From Anaeramoeba flamelloides (Eukaryota; Metamonada; Anaeramoebidae), in NCBI GenBank assembly GCA_027625915.1, contig JANTQA010000012.1, forward strand, positions 1,643,001 through 1,707,000: DNA of 64,000 nt, in the 5' to 3' direction. The notes beneath the pieces were generated by a model, which was not told the origin of the DNA, searched no databases, and was given only the letters and a program-made list of their open reading frames with translations. A program made the position numbers and the translations under genes. Below, piece after piece: positions 47,501-57,657 of the stretch. Numbering within the stretch: position 1 is the stretch's first letter; the number at the start of each line of letters is the position of its first letter.

Positions 47501-50500
47501 AAAAATATAATCAAAAAGAATTCCGATCTTGAAATCTTGTCTGTTTTTTTTTCAAAGTGGAAATTTTAATTTTAATAGTTAATGCTTTTGTATCTCCAAA
47601 TTAACCAAAATAACAATTTTTTTTATTTTCCAATATATTCAATTTTAAACGATTTGGATTCTCTCTCTTCAATCAATATTTTGAAAAATGAATATTATTA
47701 TTGAAAGGTTTGATTTTACATTTATTTTTTTTCTGATGATCATTTTTTTTACAAAAATCAAAAACCCTTATCTCTCCATTTAAATCAAATTTTCTTAAAC
47801 TCCCGTTAAAAATGATTAAAAGATTTCCTTTTTTTTTTTTATTGTAATTTAAGGGAGGAGTTTAGAATTCCTCTTGTTTGCCCGAATTCCTAAACTTGAA
47901 TTTAGAAATCGTATAATAGATTCAAACATAGTCTTATTATCCACTAAAGCTAATAAAGAATTGGATCTTGTTTATTAATAATATTATAAATATTATTATT
48001 ATTTAAAATAAGTGAAAAATTATTTTTTTCTAATTCAGAAATCCAGATTTTCCGATTATTTTCATAGGCTGGGCAGTTCCAGAGAAAATGATCCAAATCT
48101 TCAATGATATCCAAATCTTTATTTATTTTACACAATTGACAAAATTGTGATTTATTTTTGTTCATAAAATAAAAATATCTATTAAGATAATTTGTATAAT
48201 TTCTTAACTTTAGAATAGAAGTTGAACCCTTCCATTTTAAATATTTTTTGTCGTTAGGTTTTTTTTAATTTAAGAAATAAAAAGAAAATTTTTAATAAAT
48301 TTTCGGTTTATTTCTTAAATTAAAAAAAACCTAGACACGACTGTTTGTTAATATTTCCCTGTATCAAAATTATTTTCAAATAATTTTGTACTTTCCAACT
48401 TGGACTATTTTTTTAATTGATTAATTCTGTAAACTTCGAGTTCAGATTCTAATTCTTTTTAAATTTCGAGCTTTCCAATTAATGTTTTCTGTTTCTTTTT
48501 CTCTGAAGGGGAGAAGATTTATTAATTTATCAAATCCCAAAATTTTTAATTTTTGAATTAATTTGAATTTTCTTTTGTAAATTGTGATTCTTGCCAAATC
48601 AATTTTTGCTTCAGTTTTATCGATAAGTCTTGGGGAATGTGGGTTTATTAAAAGCGATTCTGTGATTTTCTTATTAATCCAAATATCAATTTTTTTGAAA
48701 TCGGATTCTGTAAAGTCAAATATCTCCAACCCATATAATAGTTGACTATGTAAAACGGCTTTAAAGAATTGAATTTTTAACCCATTAGAAAAATTCCTTT
48801 CTTTAAAAAATATGTAGGATTTTTTCAAAATTATTATTGACCTTTTCAAAGTTAAATTTTAGATGAGTTTTTTTTGTCTAACCAAATACCAAGATATAAA
48901 ATTTCTTTTGATATTAGGGTTTTTTTTGTTTTATCATCATTTGGATTCATTCCAAAATCTTTTATTATTTTATATATTTTTTGTAATTGATAATTTATTT
49001 CAATCATTGATCCTTTCATTATTAATATCAAATCATCAGGAAACATCTGTAAGTGTATTGCTAGTGAATTGATTTTTTTCTAAAAGAAAATGAGAAATAA
49101 AACCAAATAATAGAGGAGATAATGGATCTCCTTGGTAAACACCTATTCCTTCCTTTGAGTAATAAGCAAGTAGAAACATTTTTAAAATTTCATTTTTGAT
49201 AAATTTTTTAATTGAGTGATAAATCAATGAATGATGAATAGAGTCAAAAACATTTTTGAATATCAATTGTAACTATATATACATTTTCATTTTTCTTTGT
49301 TTTTTCTATATTTTTTTTATATTTATATAATAAATTCAAAACAGCAATCCGTGTATCTAATTTTTTCTTAAATCCAAATTGTTTTTTTGATACTATGTCC
49401 CAAGAATCTTGTATACCAGCATATAATAATTTAAGAAAAAATCTCGGGAGTGTTTTGTTTATGGAAATGGGTCGATAATTAAGTGGGACCCCCTCATCTC
49501 CTGATTTATGAATGAATAATATATTTCTTTTTTTAATAAAATTAATATTTTTTTGAGAAATATCTTGAATCCAATTTAGAAATATTTTTTGAATTGTAAT
49601 TAGAAAATTTTCATAATTTAAATAAAATTCGTTACTTTGATTTTTACTTGATTTATAATGTTTAATTTTGTCAAAATCTTGAACTGATTTATTTTTCTGA
49701 TATTTAATTAATTCTTCGATTTTGGCAACTGAGAATATTTCTTTAATTTCTAAATCAAATAAATTTTCTTTATCTAAATAATAATTTTTTATAAAATTTA
49801 TTATATATTTTTTTGGTTTTTTTACTTATTGATTTGACATAATTAAAATAGGATTTTTCCAAATTATTATTATTTAAAATCATTTTTTTTTGAAGATTCT
49901 CTTATCCGGCTAAGTTTTTTTCCAAAAATTATAATTACTTTCGAATTCCATATTAATTTGATCAATTAGTTTTCGATACTTATTATTATTTCTATCTTTA
50001 ATTTCTTTTTATCAACTCTTTATTATCATAAACTCTGTTAATCAAACTAAATAATTTTAATTCATTTTTAGGTATATTCAAAAACTACTCTATCTTTCAT
50101 TATAAATTGTTTTTTAAACTTTTTGAAGATAGATTCTGTTACTTTATAATTATTATTTTTTAAAAAATAGATTGAAATTTTTTTGAAAATTAAATACATC
50201 TTTTATACAATATGTTTTTTTAATTTCCCATTTTTTATTAATATTAAATTGATTTAATATTATGTTATGGTCACTAATTGTATTTTTAATAGAAATTGAT
50301 TTATTTTTTTTTTAAAATTTTATTATTTGTGATGAAATAATCTAAATTGTTTTCATTCCGACTTGGTCTATTATTTGAAATTATTTTAAAATTATAAAGT
50401 GAAAATTGTTTAATTTGTATCTCATTTAAATTAAAATCACCCCCGATAATGGTTTTGTGGAATTGATAATGTTGTAAAAATATTTTTAATTTTTTTTATA

Positions 50501-52140
50501 AAAAACTAAATTTCTATCATATCTTTTTATATAAATTAATTATAATATAATCTGTGAATTGTATCCCCATTATATCCGGATCTGGAACTAATATTTCTCT
50601 TGTAAAATCTTTAAAAATATTTTTTACAATTATTAGTAAACCACCTTTTCTATTTTTATCACCATAAGGTTTTTTTAGTTATTGAGAAATAATTTATAAA
50701 ATATGGCGTTTTTTGTAATTTTTGTTTCTTGAATTAAACAAATATCTATATTATATTTTAATAAAAAAGATTCTAAAATTGCAATTTTATTTTTATCATT
50801 TAATCCCCCGAATATTGAATGATAAGATTTTTATATTAATAAGTTTATCGTTATATTCTTTTTTTTTTTTCCTTTTAGTAATAAAGATTTTTTATTTTTT
50901 TGAAAGTAAAAAATATATAAGTTTCTTGGTATCAAATAATTTATTTTTAAAAGATATTTTATATAATAATTAATTTTATATTTTAAATCCCATATTTCAA
51001 TTAAATTATTTCCTTTTCTTTGATATCGTATCACTGGACGATTGTTTATAAGATCGAAAATCTCTAAAGTTGAAATATTCTTTTGAGAAAAAATTAATTT
51101 ATTTTTTATTTGGAACATTTTGCAATTTTTTTGATAATTTTACATTTATTCATATTAGAAAAATGTATGATTGTTTTATCATTTTTTGCATTTTTTTTAA
51201 AAATCAAATTTGAAATTAAAGTTTAACTTTTTCAGATTGATGAATATTCCTCTATGATTATTTATTAGTTTAATTATTAAAATAAATATTTTTGAGAATT
51301 GTAAGGTCGTGTCATTAAAATTATAATCTCCATATAAATTGATAAAAGAGTAATTAAAGGATTTTTTAATCCAATATTTTATTTGTAGTAATTTCATATT
51401 ACATAATTCCCATTTATGAAATTCATATATAATAATATTTTTCATTAAAAAATAAGTTAAATTTATAAAGTGTTCAGTTCTTTCATAATTGTAAGAACAT
51501 AAAATAATTATTTCATTTAATATATTTTTTAAAATAATTATTATATTTTTTACTAGTATCAATTGTGTTTTTTCCATTATTTACACTAATAATATTTAAA
51601 ATTTTATAATAAAAAAAAGAAATTTTTTCTTTTCAATGAAATTTCTTTCTTTTTTATAAAAATTTAGATTGATGATTAATGGGTGTTCAAATGGATTTTT
51701 TTGGGTTGGTAAAACTCCATTTAAAATTGTTTAATTTATTTGATTTTTTTGATTTTTTTGGTTAATAATTATTAAATGAATTAGGATTTGGAAATTTTGA
51801 GTTTTTTTAATTGTTTTTATTTGATTATATAGTCAATAATCAATTTGGTCAATATGTAAATTACAATATCCTTTTGGATTTGTTGTAAGTTTTTTACATT
51901 TTTTTTTATTTTTTGTAATTCCATTACATTTAATTGTTGTGTTTTTTAGTTTTGGTTAAATCAACCATTTTAATATTTTTTTGAATATTAATTATTTTTT
52001 CATTTTTATTTCTTTGAGATAAGTCGTTATTTTGTGAGTTTTTTGTTTTCAATTTTATTTAAATTATTTTTTTTGAAAATAATAATCTAATTTTTTTGAG
52101 TCAGAATATCACCTTCTTGATAAATAATCATATTTTTACA

Positions 52141-52181
<41 letters not shown>

Positions 52182-55100
52182 TATTATTAAAATTTATATT
52201 ATTAATATTAAAATTGGTATTATTCTTCGAAGGGTAGAGGTTAATCACATTAACTGAATCTTGATTTATGGAGTTGTCATTTTGAAAATTTTTTATATAA
52301 AACATTAAAGAATTATTTGTTTTTCGGGTGTTTTTTTCTTTCAAATGTATTTAAAAAGTCAAAAATTTCTTTATCTGCTTGAATTTTTAAAAAATTCAAA
52401 TTATTTTTATTTAAGTTACTCATTAAACTATTAAAATTACCATTAAACTCAAATCTTTTAAAATTAAAATTATTTTTCAAGATTAAATTATGATTGGGGG
52501 TATTATGATTATTGATTCCATAAAAATCGGCTAGAGATTTTTTCTTATTTTTTTTAGTTTCTTTTTTATTGGGTTTTAAATTGATTTCTTTTTTATCAAT
52601 TTCATTGTCATCCTTTTCAATCTCTATTTCGATTTCTTTATCATTATTTTCATTTTTGTTATTTGAAACATTTTTTTCAATATCATTTTGAAGTTTTTTA
52701 ATAGTTGTTTGTTTATTTTCAATAATTAATTGTAATTTTTTATTTTCATTTTTTAAATCTAAAATTATTTTTTCATAGTATTCAGTAGATTTTTGATTGT
52801 TTAACTTTTCTTTTGATTCTTTTTTTGAAATATTTTTTTTTTCAAAGGCCCTTTTAATAATTAATTTATTTCGATTAACTCTCATTCCATTTAATTTTAA
52901 AGATTTTTCTCTCAATTCTTTTGTTTGAAATGTAATAAATGAATAATTTCTTTTTTTCTTCTTAATAATTTTAATATTTTTTTTCTTCTGGTTTAAATTC
53001 TTTAAATAAATTAAATAATTTTTTTTTCATTTATATTTTTTGGGAGATTAAAAATTATAATTTGATTATTTGAAATTTTTAAATTTTTTAGTTGTGTTTT
53101 ATCATTTTTTTTGATATTTTGGTTTATAAAAGGTTGAAGATTTAGTATTATTTTTATTAAGAAATTCTTTTTTGGAACCATTCATTGTCTTTATTGTTAT
53201 AGATTTTTTGAATGTTATTATGATGTTGGTCTTGGGTTGAATTTTCACTGTTTTTGGTTTTTTCTTTAAAATTAAAAAATTTCTTTATAAAAATTCTTCT
53301 ATTGTGTAGGGATAATTTACCCGAATGTTTTAGTAAGTTTAAATATACATTCTTATTAGTAAGGGTAATTTTAGCACTCCCTTTGAAACGCTTATATCTA
53401 TCATAATATAATTCTATATCTTTGAATTGAGAGATTTTCTTCAGCAAATTTTTAATTTCAGTCAATTTAGCACGATATGGTAGATTACACATAAAGACCG
53501 TATTTTTTGCGATTTCCTTGTTATGTGAAAAAAAATTTTTTTGATGAAAGATCTCTTTTGTGATCTTTTTTTTTATCATTTTTTTTATTTGTTGTGGAAT
53601 CACGATTTTGATTTCTAAGACCTTTTTTGGTGGTATGTGTGTTCGTGTCATTGCCTTTCGATGAGTAATTTTTTCTTTTATTTTTATTATTTTTTTTTCT
53701 TTTTTTTAAAAAAGTTTTATTTTTGTTTCTTGAGTGATTTTGTTGATGGGAGTTGTTTTGTCGACGCATACACTGAGACTTATTTTTTTGCTCTTCTTTT
53801 TCTTTTTCTTTTAATTCATTATTTGCTAAATAAGAATTTTTTTTATCTTTTTTTTTCTTGTTTTTGTTTTTATTTTCTCGAGGTTCATATTCTGTTACTG
53901 TGATTGTTCTTTTACAAAAAGAAAATTTGTTTGAAAGTTGTTGTTTCATTCTTATTTCATTGGCTTTTGATAATGGTGTAAGAATAGCGAGTCCATTGTT
54001 CGGGTTTTTTTTATTTTGTAAAATTTCCAAGTTTGGTGAGCAATGGGTTTTCTTTTTTATAAGTTGAACTAGTTTATTAATAGAATATTGTCTCGGCAAG
54101 TTTTTTATAAATAGTTTCTTTATTTTATTTGTTTTCATATTTTGTAATTGTTCCAAATTAAAAGTATGATTTTGCTGCAATTATAAAAAAAAGTAAAAAA
54201 AGTAAAAAAAAAATAAAGATTTCCTTTTTAACATTAAATAATATTTTTTGGTAAAAAATTGTATTTTAAGGAATATGAAAAAGTTATCTTTTACCCCTAT
54301 CAAAAACTCTTTAGTAGAAAATCGATTTAATTTTAATTCCAAATCACAGAAATCACAGAAATCACAAAAATAAAAATCTTCTAGTTTACCATAATTTCGA
54401 GGTTTAGGATTTTGAATACACCTTGTATAACTAAATTAATATTAGTAAAATATAATATGACTGAATTATTGCTAAATAGGTGAATGTGAGAAATAAAATC
54501 AAAAATCTATCAAAATAAACTCTTTTTTTCTATGGAATTTTCCCCGTTTATGAAAATAATCATAAAATCTGGATTTCTGAATTAAAAAAAACTAATATTT
54601 TTAATATATTAAAAAATAATAATAATTTTGATATTATTAGAAAAAAATTTTTCAATATATTTATTATTCCTAGTGGATAAAAAACTTATCTTTGAGTCTT
54701 TATTAAACAATTCTAAATAAAAATTTAGAAATTAGAGAAAGTACTGTATGTTTCTTAAAGTGCCATAGAGTACTGTAGAGTGTTTTCTAAAACCGTCAAG
54801 TACCTGGGGGTTTCCAAAATTCAAAAGAATAAAGTAAAATCAAGAAATTTTCCATAATTCTTTTAAATTCTGGAAAAACTAGACACCCCACAGAAATATC
54901 TAAAAATCATTACTATTCAAGGAAATATTAATAAACAGTAGTGTCGTCAAGTACCTAGTTTTTTTTTAATTTTAGAAATTTACAAAAATTTCGGAAATCA
55001 AAGATTTTACTCAATTCTTTTAAATTCTTGAAAGGCTAACAGCCTTTTTTTTACTTTTTGGAAATAAACAAAAAATTAAAAAAAAATCACTTTATTTCTC

Positions 55101-56323
55101 AAATCAAAAAAAAACTAACGGTAAATAAGAGGAATTAACAACTCCTCCCTAATAATAATAATAATAATAAAATAAAAATAAACTCTTTTTCACAAAAAGG
55201 ATTGTCAATTTTTTTTGGGGAAAATAAAACAAATATTATGAGTTTTATTCATATTCTTTTCGAAATAAATTTTCAATTTAAAGATCAGAATCATTTTTTC
55301 TCAATTCTAAATGTTTTTTTTTTTCTATTTTCTTTTTGTTTTTTCTTTTTTCTTTTCTTTTTTTTTTTTCAAAGTAAATTCAAAAAAACAAAAAACTTTG
55401 AAAATTCCAAATTGACATTAAGAAAATTGGGGATATGTAATTTCCTTCAAAAGAATACATTTACTATTTAAAAAATATTATTGTTATCAATTTTTAATTT
55501 TCTAAAGAAATTGAGAAATTTTGCTCAGATATTCCAATGAATGATGAAAGTGGCCCAAAAAATTTTAACATTGTTTTTTTTTTGAAAATAATGAGTTTGT
55601 TCAGGCCGTTCTTTTGATGATTATTGAACTTAATACGAATTTTATTATTTCTCTTATTTTTAAACAATCTTTGGTTTGTTGATTCTTAAAAAAAATTGAA
55701 TTTTTCATTTTTAGTTGATCACCCCTTTGAGTGAAATGGAGTTTATTTACTGAACCATTAACCAAAATGTTTTGGAATTGATTATTAATTTAGGACACGT
55801 TTCTAAAAAGATAAAATATCAATGTTAATTTTCTGAAAATGTCACTAACAAACAAATTTATTTTTATATTTATATATTTATAGGGTTTACATGGAAAGAA
55901 CCAACTGTTGAAAGTATAAATCTTGAATCCAAAATATATGAAATGGGTATAAATCTTGAAAATATCGGAAATTTATGGATGAACCAGAGCAATATTCACT
56001 ATAACAAATATATAAAAATTATAAAAAAATATATTCAATGTTCTCAAGTGTTTTTAGAAACACTAAAAAAATATGAAAAATTAGATTCTTCACAAAAAAA
56101 TTCAAGTAACAAAAAACAAAAAAATCCAAAACAAGAGCAATTACAAAAAATATATGCCATTATTAAAACAGAAGTGGATTTATTTTATAGAAACAGGGTT
56201 TATGATTTTAAAAAGGTAATGAAAGAATATGCCGAAAATCAAATCAATTTTCATCTTAAAATTATTTCATTATGGGAAAATTTCTATCCCTATGATGACA
56301 AAAAGAATAATAATAATAAGTAA
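41536..56323 (+). CDS. SNX9-family sorting nexin (SH3-PX-BAR)
   Basis: Four proposed exons: 41536-41768, 41916-42040, 45982-46598 and 55884-56323. Exon 1 encodes a complete SH3 domain (ENEISISYGDIVIV, DPSGWWIGKV, GFFPKNCIKYL). Exon 3 gives a PX domain close to human SNX9/SNX33, with RRYKHFLWLRSRL, PLPEKQLQGRFTEDFIEKRR and the following KGKRKFEKEN. Its end and exon 4 give the BAR half, closing with FYRNRVYDFKKVMKEYAENQ, matching the SNX9 C-terminus. SNX9 proteins bend membranes and link dynamin and actin at endocytic sites. The length would be about 471 residues, shorter than animal SNX9. The exon 3-4 junction is firm (phase 1). The exon 1-2 and 2-3 junctions are the best in-phase choices but less certain. 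Near 46014-46023 the frame shifts by one base at an A6 run, inside the PX domain. Introns 2 and 3 are 3.9 and 9.3 kb, filled with repeats. Confidence 0.82.
42060..44035 (+). repeat. Three degenerate tandem units of about 260 bp or more
   Basis: Units at about 42060-42770, 42785-43045 and 43735-44035 share AAATTGAATTTCT, TAAAATGGTTC, ACTGTAAAATTTATA, CAATTTCCAAAATTGC, AAGGTTTAAA and CAATGATCGAAAAAT in order. The first unit is interrupted by the element at 42115-42573. Non-unit sequence separates the second and third. The origin is unknown. Confidence 0.65.
42115..42573 (+). mobile_element. 459-bp inverted-repeat element (family INV459), copy 1
   Basis: Terminal inverted repeats of about 58 bp: the left reads CTGTTGAGAGAAAAATGTTT and then GGTTGGACACCATTTTTAAT; the reverse complement of the right reads CTGTTGAGATAAAAATGTTG and then GGTTGGACAGCATTTTTAAT. 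The flanks share TTA. It interrupts a locally repeated unit, so the uninterrupted units nearby act as an approximate empty site. It is non-coding, and a second copy lies at the right end of the window. Confidence 0.85.
44751..45501 (+). mobile_element. 745-bp TTAA-flanked element (family TTAA745), copy 2
   Basis: TTAA at 44747-44750 and 45502-45505. Left end GGGATTAGCGTCTACCAAGG; the right end reads CTAATCCC before TTAA. It matches 32148-32888 throughout in the same orientation. It lies inside intron 2 of the SNX9-like gene and is non-coding. Confidence 0.88.
46750..47490 (-). repeat. 540-bp inverted-end element (family N540), copy 4, interrupted
   Basis: The ends and landmarks of N540 are present (AATTCAAAATTTTTGAAACA at the left, TTGTTTTCATTTCC, GAAAAACTCAAATAAAATTA, TGATCGATCAATA, GGTATTTCTTCG at the right). 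About 200 bp of unrelated sequence intrudes near 46915-47125. It is more diverged than the other copies. Confidence 0.7.
47819..47833 (+). repeat. LINE target-site duplication, left copy
   Basis: The 15-bp sequence AAAGATTTCCTTTTT is repeated exactly at 54215-54229. On the minus strand the LINE ends in an A-run (the plus-strand T-run to 47840) directly beside this copy, as expected of target-primed reverse transcription. Confidence 0.85.
47950..48165 (-). pseudogene. LINE ORF2 C-terminal cysteine/histidine knuckle
   Basis: The frame encodes CQLCKINKDLDIIEDLDHFL followed by WNCPAYENNRK. The arrangement C-x2-C, H, C followed by P matches the knuckle found after the reverse transcriptase in many LINEs (C-x2-C ... 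H ... C-P). It lies about 300 bp downstream of the last RT-linked frame in element orientation. Confidence 0.8.
48250..48341. repeat. Short hairpin inserted in the LINE
   Basis: Arms GTTAGGTTTTTTTTAATTTA and its inverted partner (TAAATTAAAAAAAACCTAGA) enclose a short AT-rich loop. The same hairpin type occurs at 55035-55122, 57050-57132, 57246-57322 and 57569-57656. Its position inside the LINE shows that this hairpin family was still spreading after the LINE inserted, or was carried by it. Confidence 0.75.
48442..49900 (-). pseudogene. LINE reverse transcriptase region
   Basis: Read on the minus strand, several RT motifs are visible in different frames: KSGDEGVPLNYRPISI (about 49500-49450), TIDIQK then VFDSIHHSLIYHSI (about 49270-49220), GVYQGDPLSPLLFGF (about 49150-49100) and MFPDDLILIM (49046 onward). 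The last is the catalytic box, with the usual alanine replaced by proline. A downstream thumb-like part (LHSQLLYGLEIFDF ... IWINKKI) follows at 48849-48442. Frames change between motifs, so the region is inactive, but the order is canonical. Confidence 0.9.
50200..50830 (-). pseudogene. LINE apurinic-type endonuclease region
   Basis: Minus-strand reading gives GLNDKNKIAILESFLL followed by DICLIQETKI (about 50810-50710), the opening motif of AP-type LINE endonucleases with the catalytic Glu in QET. It then gives TIIGGDFNLNEI (about 50460-50420) and ISDHNIILNQ (about 50290-50255), the D-x-N and S-D-H motifs. Spacing is normal for the family. Several frame interruptions separate the motifs. Confidence 0.88.
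50831..51577 (-). pseudogene. LINE region between ORF1 and the endonuclease
   Basis: Two minus-strand frames, 51577-51197 (MEKTQLILVKNIII...) and 51118-50831 (MFQIKNKLIFSQKN...), lie between the RRM-bearing ORF1 and the endonuclease motifs. Neither shows a motif I know. They may be the N-terminal extension of ORF2 or the remains of a small separate frame. Confidence 0.5.
52087..54180 (-). pseudogene. LINE ORF1 with three RRM-like domains
   Basis: Starting at 54180, the first frame has an RRM with RNP2-like LFIKNL (residues 23-28) and RNP1-like NNGLAILT (61-68), then a very Lys/Asn-rich linker. After a frame change between 53651 and 53521 comes a second RRM (VFMCNL; RFKGSAKIT). A third, with IIIFNLP and RNYSFITFQT, spans about 53090-52860. 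The next part (52915-52313) is predicted coiled (YYEKIILDLKNENKKLQLII) and Lys/Glu-rich, ending in an Asn-rich tail. RRM-bearing ORF1 proteins are known in several LINE clades and bind the element's own RNA. Three in one ORF1 is more than the usual one or two. Confidence 0.78.
54215..54229 (+). repeat. LINE target-site duplication, right copy
   Basis: An exact second copy of AAAGATTTCCTTTTT lies at the 5' end of the minus-strand LINE, about 35 bp upstream of the ORF1 start codon. This shows that the 5' end of the element is present. Confidence 0.85.
54825..55122. repeat. Two-hairpin units, intronic group
   Basis: A first-hairpin copy (about 54825-54885, around TTCCAAAATTCAAAAGAAT) is followed by a full unit of two adjacent hairpins at about 54955-55122. 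The first hairpin pairs AATTTTAGAAATTTACAAAA-like text with TTTAAATTCTTGAAAG; the second pairs CAGCCTTTTTTTTACTTTTT with TCAAAAAAAAACTAACGG. The flanks repeat GTCAAGTACCT. Units of the same type lie at 56975-57657. Confidence 0.65.
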
Positions 56324-56379
56324 TTTTAAAAAGAATTGTTTTTTTTTTTTTTTTTACATAAATTGAATCTAAACTTAAT

Positions 56380-56510
56380 TCCAAAAATTTGGGCACAGCT
56401 TGAACAGTAGAAAGAATAGCAATACTCCACTTTACATTCAATTTGGAAATAATTTTGATTTAACAAACTATTTCATTTTTTGTCTTTTTTATTTTTTCTT
56501 TTATTTGAGT
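56380..56510 (-). repeat. Partial N540 element
   Basis: TTCAATTTGGAAATAATTTT and the flanking order resemble the start of the N540 copies at 46750 and 1116. Only about 130 bp can be matched, so this is a fragment. Confidence 0.5.
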
Positions 56511-56974
56511 AAAAAGAAAAGTTATTTATTATGCTTAAAATTTTCCGAAAATGATCATAAGATCTTTTTAACTACATAACTATTTAGATAGATGTTTGAA
56601 TAAAAAAAGATAACAAAATTTTTAAAAATAAATTAAAAATTCTCAAAAAATAATTTAAAAAACTGAACCAAAAATAGATCAAAATTAGAATTATAATCTA
56701 TAAAAGAAGGGATAAACCCAAAAAAAAAAAAAAGAAAAGAAATTCTTTGTTTTAAACAAAAATAAGAAAATTTTAAAGTTTTCAAAAACAGATGAATACG
56801 AAAAAATTGATTGGAAAATAGAATTAACTAAAAATATTAGAGTAAAATCTAAATATCTTTTGGAGAAATTTTAATTTTTAAATATTCATGACCTTCCATC
56901 ATGAAACATTTATTATTATTATGATAAAATAATAATATAAATAAACAGTTGTGCTGTGGAGTGACGTCAAGTGC

Positions 56975-57657
56975 CTAGGTTTTCCAGAATTCAAAAGAAT
57001 AGAGAAAAATCAAAGATTTTACTCAATGTTTTAAATTTTGGAAAACCTAACTGAAGTTTTTTTCCATTTAAGAAATAAAAATAAAATTTAAGAAATTTTC
57101 ATTTAATTTCTAAAATTCAAAAAAACCTAACGAAAAGTGTCCATAGAGTTCCGTAGAGTCATAGGTTTTTATTGGGGTTTTCTGTTTTATCTGTAAAGTG
57201 TTATAGGTTTTTTTGGGGTTTTTTATTTTATTTGTTAAGTGTTATAGGTTTTTTTTACTTTTTGAAATAAACAGAAAATTTTAATAAATTTTCGGTTTAT
57301 TTCAAAAAGTAAAAAAAACCTAACGAAAATCTATTGATTTTCTTAATAAAATAGAAAACCACAAAAAAACCTAGAACACTTCACAAATAAATAGAAAAAG
57401 TACAAGAAAACCTATAACACTTTACAAATAAAACATAAAACCTCAAGAAAACTGCCGTTAGGTTTTTTTTATTTCTAAAATTAAAAAAAATCGTCGTTAG
57501 ATTTTCTAGAATTCAAAGGAATGGAGAAAAATCAAAAATTTTACTCAATGTTTTAAATTTTGGAAAATCTAACAGAGGTTTTTTTTTACTTTTCAAAATA
57601 AACCGAAAATTTATTAAAATTTTCTCTTTATTTCAAAAATTAAAAAAAACCTAACGA
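56975..57657. repeat. Two-hairpin units and nested inverted repeat, intergenic group
   Basis: Full two-hairpin units lie at about 56975-57135 and 57493-57657. Each pairs GGTTTTCCAGAATTC-type text with TTAAATTTTGGAAAACC, then AAGTTTTTTTCCATTTAAG-type arms with AAAAAAACCTAACG. Between them, 57246-57322 is an almost perfect hairpin (AGGTTTTTTTTACTTTTTGA facing its complement), nested in a wider inverted repeat (about 57168-57450) with repeated GTGTTATAGGTTTT and its complement. These would form strong cruciforms or RNA hairpins. Confidence 0.75.

Larger units (their letters stand above)
47834..54214 (-). mobile_element. APE-type non-LTR retrotransposon (LINE), near full length but decayed
   Basis: A 6.4-kb element on the minus strand, antisense to the host gene whose intron it occupies, bounded by exact 15-bp target duplications. 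From its 5' end (54214) come an ORF1 region with three RRM-like domains and a coiled, Asn/Lys-rich tail (54180-52087), a linker, an apurinic-type endonuclease (about 50830-50200), a reverse transcriptase (about 49900-48450) and a C-terminal cysteine knuckle (about 48130-48040), then a short A-tail. Reading frames are broken by several frameshifts and stops in ORF2 and at least one shift in ORF1, so it is not active. The full length and preserved target duplication point to a moderate rather than ancient age. Its clade within the APE-bearing LINEs was not determined. Confidence 0.93.
46599..55883. other. Repeat-filled intron 3 of the SNX9-like gene
   Basis: A 9.3-kb intron starting GTTTGT and ending TTTATAG. 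It contains a diverged N540 copy (46750-47490), the antisense LINE with its target duplications (47819-54229) and two-hairpin units (about 54825-55122). The stretch 55130-55880 shows only AT-rich text. Confidence 0.8.

Noticed and set aside
53157-54180. A host multi-RRM gene nested in the SNX9 intron
   Set aside because: The RRM frames lie inside the exact target duplications of the LINE and directly upstream of its endonuclease and RT, so they fit ORF1 better.
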